Notes: generated by a model not told the origin, from the letters alone. Shown: positions 19,370 through 32,640, counted from the first letter of the stretch. The stretch: 64,000 nt of DNA from Blumeriella jaapii (GCA_009599575.1 VWND01000001.1:2790001-2854000); one strand, 5' to 3'. Program-made: numbers and translations.

Positions 19370-20720
19370 TCCGTTGTTATTATTTATCGTATTTTTTAAG
19401 TATTTTTTTACAATTTTTTTTGCGTTCGTAAAATGGTTTTTTGGCTTTTAAAAGTTTTCGCTTAATAAATAACTTTTTTATCGTATTAAATAATATCGGC
19501 TTTTTTTTGTATTTTTGTAAGCTTATATTAATTTAACTTTGTATTTTTCGGGTTTTTAAAATTTTATTATATTATTTTTCGGTTCGGTGTCGTTTCGATT
19601 TTGCTAAGGTTTTAATAAAAAAACGTGGAAAATATCGTAAATACGATATTAAAAAAAAAGCTCGAATTAATAAGCTTGGCCGTACTCGTATATAATTCGC
19701 TTGATTTTAAAAAGCTTTAGATATTTATTTAAAAGCTTTCGAAAAAATCGCAGCTATCGAAGGTTTTTGGTCGATAATAGTATTTTATCGCTTATTTAAA
19801 ATCTAATTTTTTTATGTTTAGCGTCGTAAAGCCTTTTATAATTCGCGTTAGCTTTTTTTAGCTTTTTATTAAATACTTTTTTTTTTGTAATATTTTAATT
19901 CGTTTTTCCGCTGACGATACTTTTTTATTTACGACGTCGCTTTCGACGTTGCTGCTAAATTTTAAATAAAAGTCGTATAATATACGAAAAAGAATAAAAT
20001 CCGTAAAAGCGTATATCGAGTTGTTATACGTAAACTCGGCTAAAGCAAGCTTCGTAGCTTAATTGTTTTGTCGATAATCGCAATACGTGCGAAAATAAAA
20101 TTTTAAAATTTGATTTTAACGTTTCGTTTGGCTATTTGTTTAAAAATAAAAAGCGGTGCTTAATCGACGTTGTATTTGTAAATGAAATATTATTAAAAAT
20201 TAGAATTTATTAATAAAAACTAATTTTTTATTTGTAATAATTTTTTTAAAACAGCTAAAACTTTTGTAAACGTATTATATAAATATTTTAGTTAAATTTA
20301 AGATTGAAATCGTTTTTTGTATCGGTATATATTTCGACAGCTTTGTATATCGGTTTATTATAACGAATATCGAATCGTAAATACAATTTCGTTTTTTGCT
20401 AAAAGGTAAATTCGTAATAAAATTTATGGTTATTTTTTTTTTAAGGTTTTGTAAAAATCGAAAAAAAGGCTGATTCGCTATAGGGTCGGTATTTTCTAGA
20501 TTTGCTTTTTTAGCATTTTTTATACGTATTAACGTAACGTTTTACGTCGCTTCGTAAACCAGGCCAGAAATACTTTTTTTCGACCAGTTTTAGCGTTCGC
20601 CGAAAGCTTTAATAGCCGGCGGTCGGATCGTCGTAATTAATTTTTAATATTTCGTTTTTAATAACGCTTTTATTCGAAATATACGCACGTTTTTTGTAAC
20701 GTAATAATTTATTTTGATTT
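19370..20720 (-). pseudogene. C1 integrase and chromodomain
   Basis: The minus strand at about 20700-20500 gives KLVEKKYFWPGLRSDVKRYV followed by a C..C-type segment, the HHCC zinc-binding domain of Gypsy integrase. About 20100-19850 gives AEFTYNNSIYAFTDF, the conserved end of the integrase core. Then comes a Lys-rich C-terminal domain. Around 19550-19380, EKYKVKLI, then KKSRYYLIR and ENF.KPKNHF match chromodomain anchor positions (E-x-E-I, YLVKW, TWEP with RIP losses). It would direct integration to methylated histone H3K9 chromatin; function inferred from family knowledge. Confidence 0.75.
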
Positions 20721-20899
20721 ATACGCTAATATTTTTCGGATCCGGCTCGATTGCTTTGCGAAACCGATTCGTACGTTTTTTATAATACAAAAAAATCAGA
20801 TTTTTGCAATTTAAAAATAGTTTTGTAAATCGGTTTTGCTAGTTCGTTATTAACCGTTTCGGATTATAATAATATAGCGGCTACGCTTCGTAATATATA

Positions 20900-22971
20900 T
20901 TGTTTGCAATTAATAATATTAATAAAAGATAATCCGGCGAAAAAGCTTTTTATTTAGCTTTTTCCCGTTTGCTTTTTATTTTTTGATTCTGTTAATAAAA
21001 GTTTCGAATATTTATCGGCGCGAAATGGTTTATGCTTCGATTTTAGGCGTGTTTTTATTACGGAAAACATTTTAGAATTTTTCAAATAAGCTAGTTTTAG
21101 CTTACGATACAGCGTAGGCAGCTGTTCGTTATTTTTTTTAAAATTTTTTTTTAAATTTGGCCGGCGGGAAAGATTATCCGCCGGATTAGAAACTTTTGTT
21201 TTATATTCGATTGCAAAATCGTATTTAATTAGTTCGTCGGCCTATTTTGCTTGGCGTCCGTTTAAACGTTTTTTCGTAAAAAAGTATTTTAAATTGTAAT
21301 AATTTATACGTATAATAATAACGTCGGAAGCGCTACGTAGATATTAGTTCTATTGTTTGAAAACGTAAATTATAGCTATTAGCTTAGCGTCGTGAATCTT
21401 GTATTTTTGTTTTATAAAAGAAAGCTTTTTCGAATAATATACGATAGGATGCTAACGTGCCCTTGTATTTTCTTCGAATAATTAAAATAATATTCCGTTT
21501 ATAACGAATTTCGAAGCGTTTGTTTCGATTTGAATTTTCAATCGAAAATCGAAATAGCGTAGAATCGGTGTTTGGCAAAACTTTTCTTTTAAAAGTAAAA
21601 AAGCAACTTTCGCTTCGAATAAAAAACGAAAAGGGCCCGATATCTTTTTTCGTTGCATTTTTTTTAAAAGATTTGTAATAGATCGGCAAAGCTTAGCGTA
21701 GTTTTTAATAAAACGTTTGTAAAAATTAGTAAAACCCAAAAACATTTGAATATTTCGCTACGTAATAAAAAAAAGCTATTTCCGAATATTATTTACTTTT
21801 CTTAGGTTTATTTCAATTCTCGTAAAAATAACGACGAAGCTTAGGAATTTAATCGTATTCGTATCGAAAGTATATTTTTTCAGATTTTCGTAAAGTTTAT
21901 TAATACGAAGTTTTTCGAAAAAAAATTTTACCGCGTTTATATAATCGTCGGAATTTTCGGAAAATATTAAAATATCGTCGAGGTAAATTATATACGTAAT
22001 ATTTATTAAACCGATTAAAACTTGATTAATATACGTTTGGAAGGTTGCTAATGCGTTCGAAAGGCCGAAAGGTAATACGCAGTATTCGAAGTGTCCGTAA
22101 CGAATACGAAACGCAGTTTTTTATTTATTTTTCTTTTTTATTCGAAAGCGGTGGTACGTTCAAATAAGATTTAGCTTAATAAATATTTTAGCTTTTTTTA
22201 AACGATTCAAAATTTCGCTTATAAAAAATAAGAAAATTCGATTTTTAATCGTAATTGCGTTTAGACTTTTATAATCGACGTATAATCGTAAACTTCCGTT
22301 TTTTTTCGGTATAAATATTATCGGTGCGTCGGCAAAGCTAATAGATTTTTTTATTTAGCTTTTTTCTAAGCTCGAATCGAAATATTCGCGTAATTCGATA
22401 AATTCAGATTTCGACAAAAAATAAATTAATTTTCAAAAAAAGTTTTTTTTCTCCGCGAAATTTATTCGATGTTTTATAAAATAATAAAAAGCTAGGATAA
22501 CCGCGGCGGTATCGTTAAATACGTCGGCGTAGTCGTCGTATTTAAAAGGTAATTAATATTGTTTTTCAGTAGTTTTTTTAAAACGATATAAAACGCTTGC
22601 TTTTTTTTGGATTTTTTTTTAAAACGTTTAATTATAACGAAATTAAATTATAAGCGTTCGATTAGGTATCGTTACGATTTAGCTCGAAAGCTTATAACGG
22701 AATCGATATTTCGCAACTAAAAGAATTTTAAAATAAATAAAACTTTTAAAATATTTATATCGCAAATTACGAAATCGCTCTGTATTTTTTTAATTGTTTT
22801 ATAATTATTAATAGCGCGAATAAATTGCGTATACGTGCCGTAAATAATTACTTTTTTTTTTTTAATCGTAGATAAATTAATACGTTTTTGAATTGGTTTT
22901 TATTTATATTTAATTAATAACTTTTGAATTACGCAATTTTTTTTCGCGCCGCAATCGATAAAAGCTCGTTT
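20900..22971 (-). pseudogene. C1 reverse transcriptase and RNase H
   Basis: Minus-strand RT with an intact catalytic YLDDI at 21971-21985, a rare survivor here. An open frame at 21745-21482 gives FLGFTNFYKRFIKNYAKLC and then ILRYFDFRLKIQIETNASKF, the RT connection and start of RNase H. RNase H continues to about 21170. Upstream coding (protease and Gag end) reaches the B1 insertion at 22971 and resumes at 29460. Stops are fewer than in Gyp-A, but the reading frame is broken. Confidence 0.85.
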
Positions 22972-23269
22972 TGTGACGATTCACTCTGTTGCCACCTTTC
23001 GTATCACCCCAGCAACTACGTATAGCTGCAAGCTCCCCAGCAACTACGTATAGCTGCAAGCTCCCTGGTTTTCTGATGGGTCTTTTTATTAACTGTAAAA
23101 ACTATTTATATATATAAAACTTTTTTTTTTTAGTAACTTCTGCTTTTTGCAATTGTTGATTTTAAATAAATATTTTTGTTATAAAACCAAAAGCTCGTTT
23201 TTTTATATTATATGAATACAGCGACCAATTGATTGATTTTCTAACCTTTCGATTAATTAAATCGTTATA
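22972..23269 (+). repeat. 5' LTR of B1
   Basis: 298 bp. The outer half is clean (TGTGACGATTCACTCTGTTG), the inner end mutated (ATCGTTATA for ATCGTCACA). It contains two tandem 28-bp units beginning AGCAACTACGTATAGCTG (23011-23065), then TTTATATATATAAAA as a TATA region. B2 has only one unit. Confidence 0.95.
23011..23065 (+). repeat. tandem 28-bp duplication in Gyp-B LTR
   Basis: Two adjacent copies of a unit with the palindrome TACGTA and AGCTGCAAGCT. The 3' LTR of B1 keeps both in mutated form (about 29195-29252). The B2 LTR (36522-36788) has one unit, accounting for its 31-bp shorter length. Confidence 0.85.
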
Positions 23270-23284
23270 TTATCAACAACTTTT

Positions 23285-24880
23285 TTTCTACGCTAGCGAC
23301 GGCGTAAACTATCTCTTTTTTCGAATTCTTTACGAATTATACCAAAATAATCGACCGGTCGTAAAAAAGCTTATTTTCGCATTTCGCGAAAAATGGCTTT
23401 TGTTCAACGATTTCTCTTTTAGCAAAGCTTTTCAGCTTCTGCTATTACATTTTAATTTTTCTTTTTTTCTCAATCAGCGAAAAAGCAGCTTTTCTTAAAA
23501 GCTTTTTTTTCTGAAAAACAGTTCTTTTTCCGAAAAAAAAAAAAAAACAAAAAAAAAAGCAGAGCGCTAATTATTTCGCCTGCTATTTTTTTATAACTTA
23601 GCGCTAAAAGCGTTTAGTTAAGACTTTTGCAAAATCAATTGAAAAAAGCGCAAAAGCGTGAACGACAACTTTTAAAAATTATACGACTGCGACAGACCTT
23701 TTAATTAAAACGTTTAATAAAATCTATCGAACGTGCTTTTGCCAGTCGCGAATTTGCTGCTTTTTTTCGCAACGTTTTATTTTAATTAACAAACGCTGCA
23801 AATCAACTTCCACGCTTTTCGCGAACTTTTTTTAAATCTCCTTTTAACGGCCAAAACTTTAGCGCGCTTTTTAAACGCTATAATTTCTATTTATTTGCTA
23901 ACTTTCGACTAGCTCGTATAAAGCGCGTTCCGAACTTTAAGTTTAAATTAAATAATGGCGAAAATTATAAAGCACGCTATTAAAAAACTAAAATTTTCGA
24001 TAATTTCGAACTTTACTACGATTACTTCGCTAGCGATCGATCTCGCAAAAATTATATATTCGATCAGACCGAAAGCGTAGTAAAAAAGTTTTTTATCCCG
24101 CGTATTTTGGACCGTTCCGATTTTATTTTTCTCGAAAAATTAATTAAAAAAGTCGCCGATTTCTTAGCCGATTTTTCAAACGTTTAAAAAATCGAAAACG
24201 AATTTAAAATGCTTGCAATAAATACGCACGACGACTTCTGGCGATTTTACTTGCGATTTTCCATTTTCGCAGCGAACGCTTAAATACGAATTAACAAACA
24301 GCTTCGAAACGCTTTTCGCGACAAAATACTAAAGCGTTTACGAGAAAAGCTGCATTTGGAATAAGCGCGTACAACGATTTTTAAGAATTGGCTCACCGCC
24401 GTCCGTTAAAAAAAATAAAATCAATTGGCTAAACGAATTTTATACGCGAATCGCTTTTTAATTAAGTTTACCATTTATTAAAATGGTAGATTTTTAATCA
24501 AAGCGTATTACGAATCAAATCGTATATACGAAAGTCGTTCAAATGCTTTACAAGCTTTTTTTTAGCCTTTTGTTTTTTCTTTTTTTTCCACGCTAAAACG
24601 CTTTTTTTAGCGTTTTTCTTTTTCGATCGGACCAACGACAACGCTTATTTTTTATTTCATATCAGAGAATTCAAAAAAGCTAATTTGCAAGACTTTTTAC
24701 GGGCCGACTTTCGATTTTATTCAAAAGCTTTTTTAAGCTGATAAATATAAACGAGGTCGAACCGGCCGAAGATTCGCTTTTTGATAATAGTAATAAAAAC
24801 AAAAACCCTTTTTCAAACGATTTTCAAAACGCATACGAGAAAATTAAAAGCTTTCCCGTTAGTCGAGGAAACGCCCAGGC
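23285..24880 (+). pseudogene. B1 gag, degraded
   Basis: It opens with a YASDGVNYLFF-type stretch just after the LTR, followed by a Lys/Arg-rich helical part near 23640-23740 (KRQKRERQ-like). A retrotransposon Gag-like core lies at about 24000-24400, including DDFWRFYLRFSIFAANA and R.KILKRLREKLHLE. Several TAA/TAG stops interrupt it. No zinc knuckle was seen. The same region occurs on the minus strand at about 50100-51000 in B2. Confidence 0.65.
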
Positions 24881-25119
24881 TTAAGCAAAGCTTTTTTTTT
24901 AAGCGTGTTGCGCGATATGCGTTATTTTAACGTTCGGAAGCTTTTTGATAGCGATTTACTAACAATTTCCGTTACATTTATTAAAAATAGTTTTTCGTAT
25001 AAAATAAAAACGCTCGCCGACTTTAAAGCGAACGGTTATGCGTTGATCGATTCGGCGCTGATCAAATTTTTTTTTTTTTTTTTAAAACTTTTAATTTAAT
25101 CTTTTTCGGCTTTTTTTTT

Positions 25120-27400
25120 GTAAAAAAGTATAATAAAGCTCGTGGCCATTTAATTATATATTTTACGCTTTTCAATTTTATTATTAACAACCGAATATAA
25201 TCGTTTATTCCTTTTTTAATTATTAATCTCGGAAATTATAATATAATTCTAAAAAAAGCTTGGCTGGCCGAACACCAAGTTTTACTAGATTATAATAAAC
25301 GCAAGCTTTATTGGCCGAAGTTTTACTTTTTCACAGCCTTTTACGCTCGTTGTATTAAAATCTTTTATTTGCATCTCCGAAAGATTTAATCTCGCTATCA
25401 AAACGACGTTGTGAAACGTAACAAAAACCTTGATTAATTGTGGCAGACCTACGACGCTATGCGAAGCGCGAAAAAATCGAATTTCATTCGCGATATCAAT
25501 TTTAATAGCGACGCCAATAGGATAATACAAAAAATCACACTATTATTTTCTTAGACTAACGATCTTTTTTTTATTATTTTTTTTTTTTCTTTTTTTTTTT
25601 CGTTAAAACAGCTTTTTCGTTTTACGAAAAACAATTATATTAAAAACCGAAGAAAAGCTTTCGCCGCGATAGCTTTTTAGTTTAATATAATCGATAATTT
25701 AAATAAGCAATCATTTTTTAAATCTTTTAAACGACCAGTTCGAAAACGAATCTTTTAATCTATTGCTTATTTAATTTTTATCTGCCAGATTATTGCATAC
25801 GTTTTTAAGCTGATTTCCAAAAAAAAAGCAGTTGAAATGTTTTCAATCTTTTTGTACGAAATCGACAAAATATTAAACGATTTTACGTATAACGCTTCTT
25901 TTAAAACTTAATTTTATAATCTTTTCGAACGTTTCAAAACTAACGAAATATCGATTTCGATTTTTTCAATTAGCTTAACAAAGCTAACTTCGAATAAACT
26001 TTTTTTCGAATCTTTTTTTCCGAAATACAAAAACTTCGAACACGTGTTTTTTAAAGCCGCCAGTAACGAGCTAGCTTTTTACCGGCCTTACGATTATAAA
26101 ATCGAGCTTATTATAAATAAAAAAAAGCTGAAATATATTCTTTTATATAAAATATTAATTTCAAAGCTCGAAATTATCAAAACTTATTTGCAAAACAATT
26201 TTAACAAAAGCTTTATCGAACCTTTTACCGCTTTCGTTATTTTAATGCTTTTCGCTAAAAAACCCGACGGTTTATTGCGTTTTTGTATCGATTATCGAGC
26301 TTTTAATAACGTTACTTATAAAAACCGCTATTTTCTTTTTTTTATCGATAAGACTTTTGCTTGTTTTTCGAAAGCGCGAATCTTTACAAAGCTCGATATT
26401 CGTTAAGCCTTTTATAAAATTCGAATGGATTCTGCTAGTAAAAAACTAACGACGTTTCGTACGCGTTACGGCGTTTATAAATGCAAAATGCTATCTTTTA
26501 GCCTTACTAATAAATCCGCAATTTACCAACGCTATATAAACGACGTTTTTTTCGATTATTTAAACGATTTTTGCATTGTATATTTAAATAATATTCTTAT
26601 TTACTCGTCCGACCTTTTGAAACACGTTATATACGTTCGCAAAATGCTTTAAAAGCTCGCTAACGCTGGATTACAGGCCGATATTCGGAAGTCTAAATTC
26701 AACGTTACTCGGATCCGTTATTTAAACTTTATTATTTCGACTAAAAGCTTAAAAATAAATTCAGAAAAAGTTTTCGTGATCGCTTATTAAAAACCTTCTA
26801 CTATTGTAAAAAATATATAAAGCTTCTTTGGTTTTTGTAACTTTTATCGACGTTTTATTCGAAACTACGGTATAATTGCAAAGCTTTTGGTTTATTTAAC
26901 CAAAGTTAACGTTTTTTTCAATTTTATTTTTGAATATTAAAAAAGTTTCGACCTTTTTATATTAGCTTTTATTATTGCATCAGTTTTATAATATTACAAG
27001 CAAAACCTTTTTTGCATATTGGAAATTAACGCTTTCGACGGCGTAATAGCTTTTATGCTTTCGCAATTTTATAATAACGATTGGCTTTCAATCGTTTACT
27101 TCAGCAAAACTATAGCTTTCGCAAAGCTAAATTACGTCGTATACGATAAAAAAATGCTCGCAATCGTAAGATTTTTAAGCAATTTTCGTACTAAACTAGC
27201 TAGCTTAGTTTATCAGATTAAAATTATTATTAATTACAAAACCTTAAAGTATTTTATAATTTCTAAACTTTTAAACGCTCGATAAGCACGTTAGGCCGAG
27301 CTTTTCGCCGATTACAATTTTCTTATTACGTACAAATCAAATAAACACAACTTTTTGGCTAACGCACTAATACGTCGTACGAGCGAACTCGACCGCTAAA
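25120..27400 (+). pseudogene. B1 protease, reverse transcriptase and RNase H
   Basis: A protease-like segment lies at 25120-25560 (LGNYNIILKKAWLAEH, typical of the aspartic protease C-terminal half). RT is at 26044-26406 (RPYDYKIEL, then AKKPDGLLRFCIDYRAFNN, ARIFTKLDIR) and 26425-26652 (FRTRYGVYKCKMLSFSLTN); its catalytic box at 26581-26595 is YLNNI, both Asp turned Asn. RNase H at 27019-27285 has EINAFDGVIA where ETDAS is expected, and YFSKT..A.LNY.VYDKKMLAI. It is one of the best-preserved pol regions here but catalytically dead. Confidence 0.9.
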
Positions 27401-27423
27401 ACTTTTTTAAACGCACTCAGCGT

Positions 27424-29050
27424 TTGCAAACTTTTTTCCGAGCAAATCAGATCGATCACCGCCTTTTAACTAAAAAACTTCGATCTTTTACGGCTTTCGA
27501 AATAGCTGTTTTTATCGTTAAAATAGCTGATTTCTTTTTCGCATTCCGTATCGTTAATCAAATTCTTTACGCTAATCGCATAATTAGCAGCCTGATAGCC
27601 TTCCGAAAAAAAGTTATACGAAACGCTACGAAAAAAAACGACGATAATAATATTCCGTTTTCGTATATATTTAAACGCGATTTGCTATTATATTACGGTC
27701 GTTTAATAATATTAAACGTCGATTACTTTCGTTTGGCTTTCGTACGAAAAATGCACGACCAGATTTCCACCGCTTATTTTAGCGCTCGCAAAATTACGCA
27801 ATTGCTTTCGGATTAATATTATTAGCGAGGTATAACAGCTTTTGTAAAATAATATTATCGCAATTGCTACGCTTATCGAAAGAGTTTTGTTTCAAAAAAT
27901 AAACGCTCCGGCTTTTTTTAACCTTTTTCTGTTTTTAACCATTTTTAAAAGCATATTATAATAAACTTTTGCAATTTTAATAAAAATAAATACGGTTACG
28001 ATAACGTATTCGTAATAATAAATCGTTTTTCCAAGTAAGCTATTTCGATCTTTTGCTATAAAAATATCGACGTTCGAAGCCTCGCCAAATATATATATTT
28101 TACGTATACAAGTATTTTGGCCTTTCAAAAAGTATTATTAGCGATCGTAGCTTTTAATATTAGTCTACTTTTTGGTCTGAATTAAACAAAATACTCGGTA
28201 CGCAATTAAAGCTTTCGACAGCCGCTTATCTTAAAACCGATAATCAGACCGAAATTTACAACTAATATCTGCAAAAACGCCTTCGACCTTTCGTAAATTT
28301 CTATTAAAACGATTAGAGCGAATTTCTTTTAATAATAGATTTCGCTTAAATAATTCTTTTTCACGAAAGTCTAAGTGGCTTTTTACTTTTTAAAATTGTA
28401 TACGGTTACACTTTTTATATTAATTAAAACTGAAAGCTCGATATTTCCTTTTTTTTCAATTTTTTATACAAGCTAAACGCAAACGAAGCTCGTGCGTACG
28501 TTCGCCGCTATTACGACGCTTAAAACTTCGCTAAATCGCATTTTTAATAAGCTTACGACAAAATAAAAAAAAATGCGAATAAATCTCGCCGCGCGATTGA
28601 TTTTAACGTTGGCGATTACGTATAATTCGATATGCGTTTATTTCCGATTTTCCGGCCTTTCCGCAAGCTCGACAATTTTACAAACGGCTTTTTCAAAATT
28701 ATAGCCAAAATTTTCGATAACGTTTTTAAGCTAGACCTTTTTAGTATTATAAACGTATATTCAGTTTTTCACGCTAGTCGACTGCGTAAAACAGCTGACG
28801 ACGCGTTTTCAAGTCAAATTAATCTAGCTTTTGAATTTATTAATATAACTGATAAGCTTGAATACGAAATCGAAAAATTAATCGCTTATCGAATGCAGCG
28901 AAAGACTTTTTAATACAAAGCTTTTTAAATAGGCTTAAATAAAAATCTTACGTAGTACTTCGCGTTTGATTTTATATACGCTTTTTTAAAAGTACGCGAC
29001 TTTTATTTAGCGTATAAAAAGCTTTTCGGTTTTCCTGCAAAATTTGTAAA
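27424..29050 (+). pseudogene. B1 integrase with chromodomain
   Basis: The zinc-binding domain is in 27424-27816 (LVRKMHDQ-like, KITQLLSD). The core lies at about 27940-28420 (YGYDNVFVIINRFSK, then a RPKFTTN segment of the Tyr-His-Pro-Gln-Thr region). The C-terminal domain is at 28632-28840 (RPFRKLDNFTNGFFKII, FHASRLRK), followed by chromodomain EYEIEKLIAYRMQRKTF near 28858-28910 and YFAFDFIYAF...VRDFYLA after one stop. The order is typical of chromoviral integrase. Confidence 0.85.
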
Positions 29051-29156
29051 TTAACTAAAAGCGTATTCCGAAGGTTTGAAATCGTACGATCATTTGGATA
29101 ATAACGTACCAATAGATAAAAGCTCGAAAGCGCGCTTTTTTCGGACGAAAAGATAA

Positions 29157-29454
29157 TATAACGATTTACTTTGTTATTATTTCTCGTATTATCCTAGCAA
29201 TTACGTATAGCTGCAAGCTTTTTAATAACTACGTATAGCTGCAAGCTTTCTGGTCTCTTGGTAGGTTTTTCCATCAATTATAAAAATTATTTATATATAT
29301 AAGGCTTTTTTTTTTTAGCAACTTCTGCTTTTTGCAATTGTTAATTTTAAGTAAATATTTTTGTTATAAAACCAAAGGCTCGTTTTCTTATATTATATGA
29401 ACACGGCGACCAGTTGACTGATCTCCCAGCCCTTCGACTGATTAGATCGTCACA
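29157..29454 (+). repeat. 3' LTR of B1
   Basis: 298 bp, the mutational mirror of the 5' LTR: start converted to TATAACGATTTA, end clean (GACTGATTAGATCGTCACA). The purine-rich GGACGAAAAGATAA precedes it. Confidence 0.95.
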
Positions 29455-29459
29455 CGTTT

Positions 29460-31170
29460 CGTACGAATTTCGCTTTTGGCTTTTTTAATTTCGACCGAAA
29501 TTATTATTTCTGCTTTTTTTTTTCGTTCGATTTTATTAGCAATAACGAAATTAAAATCGAACGGAAACTTTTCCCGAATTTTTAAATTTATTAGCTTCGG
29601 GGCAGTTTAAAGCTATATATTTTTTTTTGTTGCATTTATAATATTCGATTTTTAAATGATTAATTATACGGTGCCTTTTTTTTTGGCAGCGATTGCATTT
29701 CGAAAAATAAAAAAAATCGTTAAAAATTTTAGGATTTTAAAAAATTTTATTAAAATTATTGTTTTTTCGCTTTCGTTTTTTTTTTTATAACGTATTTTCG
29801 AATCGAAAACGGTATATATCTGTTTTAGCTTTTAAGCTTTAATCGTAAATATAAATTTTTTCCTTTTTTTTTTTTTTGCGTTCGTTTCGTCGTTTATTAT
29901 TTTTCGTTTCGTCGTTAATAATTTTATTAGCATTTTCGATACGACGAACGATTAATATTAATTTTTCGTGCGAGCTTGTAACTGCAATATTACTTCGTTT
30001 AATGATTTTTTTTTCGAAAAATAAATCGGAGTTTTGCGAAAAGCATTTTTTTTTTAATCGTATCGTTTATTATTTGCAACTATTGTTTTAGATTATTTAA
30101 ATAAGCAACGAAATCGTTAATTGATTTATATTTTTTTTGCTTCGTTTTATCGTATAAATTCGAAGCCGCGATTTTTCGATTTTTCGTATTTATCAGAAAA
30201 TCCAATATTTATTTTTTAAAATTGTTTTATATAATTCGAATATTCGTAAAACGTCGTTCGTATCCGGTCTATTTTTTTTTTATTTTATCGTCGAAAGCTA
30301 AAACACAAGCGTTAATTTTCTTTTAATTAATATAAAATATTATTTTTTTATTTTGGCGAAAGCTTCGCTTTGCACGCCGAATAAAAGATTAAGCTTTTTT
30401 AGTATTTTTCCTTCGATATATTGGAAAGTTTTTTATTTTTAATGCTTTTCGGCTCGAATTCGTTGTATTTTTTATATAAGATATAATATGCTTAAAAAAA
30501 ATATTAAATCGTTTTTAATAAATATTATTATCGTAGTGCTTCGAAAATACTTTATAATAATCGTTAGCTTAGGTTATTTTCTGTTTTTTCTTAATTGGGA
30601 CGGTATTAAAAAGTATAAAAACCTTTTTTTCGATCTTTTCGAAAGCGTTAAGTTTTTGTTAAAATTGTTTAATTTTTTTTCGGAATTCGTTTCGGCGTTT
30701 TTTGGTTTCTTCGAATCTTTTGATTGTTTCGTAGATCTTTTTCTCGGTTTTTTTCTGTTTTATTTTAGCTCGTATTTCTTTTACTTTTTTACGTTTATTA
30801 TTTTTTTTTTATTCGGCGCGGATTCGTTTATTAGCTAAATAAATTAGGGTTTCGGTGAAAGGTTTTTCCGAATCGCTTTGAGCGTGGCCTTTTTTAATGA
30901 TTTTTTCGATAAAAAAAGTTGGGAAGTCGTCGCGCTTTGATAATAAAATATTTTCGACCTTTAGTAAAACTGGTGACGTTAGAAAAAACGATAATACGGG
31001 GTTTTTCTGAGTAGCCGAAAGCGCTGGGTTTTTTTAAATAATTAGAAATGTTTATTCGCTGCGAATACGAAAAGCTATAATATCGATAGTAACGATATAA
31101 ATGTAATAGTATAATAAAAGATTGTTTTAGTAATATCGAATTGCCGTTCCGATGGATAAAAAAATCAGAA
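29460..31170 (-). pseudogene. C1 gag region
   Basis: The minus strand from about 30930 downward gives GHAQSDSEKPFTETLIYLAN, then a long Lys/Glu-rich coiled coil (30840-30490: KKVKEIRAKIKQKK, KRFEETKKRRNEFRK). A further Lys/Arg-rich region at 30100-29880 precedes the point where B1 interrupts. It is the near-duplicate of window positions 1-1471 (C2). Plus-strand Phe-rich frames at 30488-30838 and 29876-30091 are shadows. Confidence 0.7.
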
Positions 31171-31583
31171 TATAAGAATTAAAAAGCAGGAAAATATTAA
31201 TTTAAATAATAAAACTTAAATAAAATTAAGTTAATAATCAGATTGATTTTTACTTTTTATATTTTTAATAAAAGGCGTGTATAAGTACAAAAGGAAGGGT
31301 GGAGCCTTCGAAAAAAGTATTTCCCAGAAAACCAGGCGAACCTTATTTAGTATGCTTTTTCAGCCCCTATTCCGACCTTTTTTCATTTTTTTTAATATAA
31401 CTTTAATAACTGGTTTTTTAGCAATCATTTTTATAAAATGTTTTATTTAAATATTATCTCCAGTCCTTATAGCACTATCCGGCTCCCACGGCCTATCCGT
31501 AGAAAGTATTATTCGAGGGTTGGTAGGAGGCAGAGGGTCTTGGCGGATCACCTGACTTATACACGTGATGTTGGTTCCTGACA
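31171..31583 (-). repeat. 5' LTR of C1
   Basis: 413 bp. The inner side (31171, TATAAGAATTAAAAAGC) is mutated. The outer side, ending CACCTGACTTATACACGTG and then the CCTGACA terminus, is clean and followed by the target duplication TTAAT. Confidence 0.95.
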
Positions 31584-31588
31584 TTAAT

Positions 31589-32000
31589 ACCCAGATTTTT
31601 TTTTTCGTAAAAATAATAGTTTCGAAAAAGCGAGCGAAATGCCGAAATAAAATAATACCGATAATTTTATTAAAAACGTATTTTTAAATATTTTTTTTTC
31701 GTTGATTTAATAAAAAGCGCAAAACCCGATTTGTTATCTTTTTTTTATTATTTCGAACTTTTTTGCTCCGGCGAAAGCTTTTAAAACGTTGTCGTAATTT
31801 AGCAGAAATTTGTCGTAATTAAGGTTTTTGCGAACGAATTCAGCTTTAACGAAATTTTCGTAATCGAATAAAAATTCGTTAACGTTTTTAATTATTATAT
31901 CGAATTATTTTATAGATATTTTTACGAATGCTGTTTATTAATTTAAAATAGTAATATTATATGCTTATTTAAACTCGGAAAAATTGCGTATAAGAATTTC
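31589..32000 (-). pseudogene. D2 Gag-like region (upstream part)
   Basis: Minus-strand sequence that reads continuously into 17771 when C1 is removed. It is basic and Phe/Arg-rich, with stops of RIP type. The identification as Gag is by position only; the start is not identifiable. Confidence 0.4.
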
Positions 32001-32640
32001 GTTTTAAAATAAATTAAAAATAAATTTGCTAAATTTGGCAACGTTTTGCTTAAAAAACGATATAATATCGATAAGTTTATTAATCAAAAAAATATATTAT
32101 ATTTATTAAAAAGTAATTGGAAAAAAATACGAAAATTATAAAATATTTATATTTAAAAGTTACGGGAATTCGCATGCTGTTTTTTTAATAAATTATAATT
32201 ATTTAAGCAAGCATTCGTTCAAAACAACGAAAAGAGTAAATAGTGCAAAAAATAACAAATAATAAAATGCATAAAAAATAGTTTTCGTAAAATATGCGAG
32301 CAATATAAATATATTAAATATGCGGCTTAAATATATATAAAGCTTTTGTTTTAATAATCAAAAGTATAATCAAACAAAAAAAAGTATAATAAATATCTTA
32401 AATAATATAAAAAACCATCTCAAAAATAAATAATATATTTAAAACAAAATGATTAAATTGTATATAAGTAAAACAAAACAAAAACAATAAAACAGTATAT
32501 AATAAAAAAAAACAATAAATAACAAAAACAATAAAACAATTAATAAACAATTTTGTACATATTTTTTTTCTTTTCGGTTATAAATAAAATCACGATTTAA
32601 ATTATATTTTCAGCAGCGAAGTTATCGTTCGGTTGTTTCC
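32000..32640. other. very AT-rich spacer between D1 pol and D2 gag
   Basis: Contains runs of AACAATAAAACA-type sequence (about 32400-32560) and no recognisable ORF. If D1 and D2 are tandem copies, a Gyp-D LTR should lie here, but no TG...CA pair or repeated partner could be found in the window. Confidence 0.35.

Larger units (their letters stand above)
22972..29454 (+). mobile_element. Gyp-B copy B1, full-length Ty3/Gypsy chromovirus
   Basis: 6,483 bp with 298-bp LTRs at both ends and a perfect duplication CGTTT (22967-22971 and 29455-29459). LTR termini are inverted TGTGACGAT...ATCGTCACA. The full gag-pol order is recognisable and the element ends with a chromodomain. It sits in the opposite orientation inside C1, so it is the youngest layer of this nest. 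Confidence 0.95.
17772..31583 (-). mobile_element. Gyp-C copy C1, full-length, split by B1
   Basis: LTRs at 17772-18183 (3') and 31171-31583 (5') are flanked by a perfect duplication TTAAT (17767-17771 and 31584-31588). After subtracting B1 the element is about 7.3 kb. Minus-strand order: LTR, coiled-coil Gag, RT, RNase H, integrase, chromodomain, about 1.1 kb of 3' sequence holding a possible antisense ORF, purine tract, LTR. It inserted into D2 gag and later received B1. Confidence 0.95.
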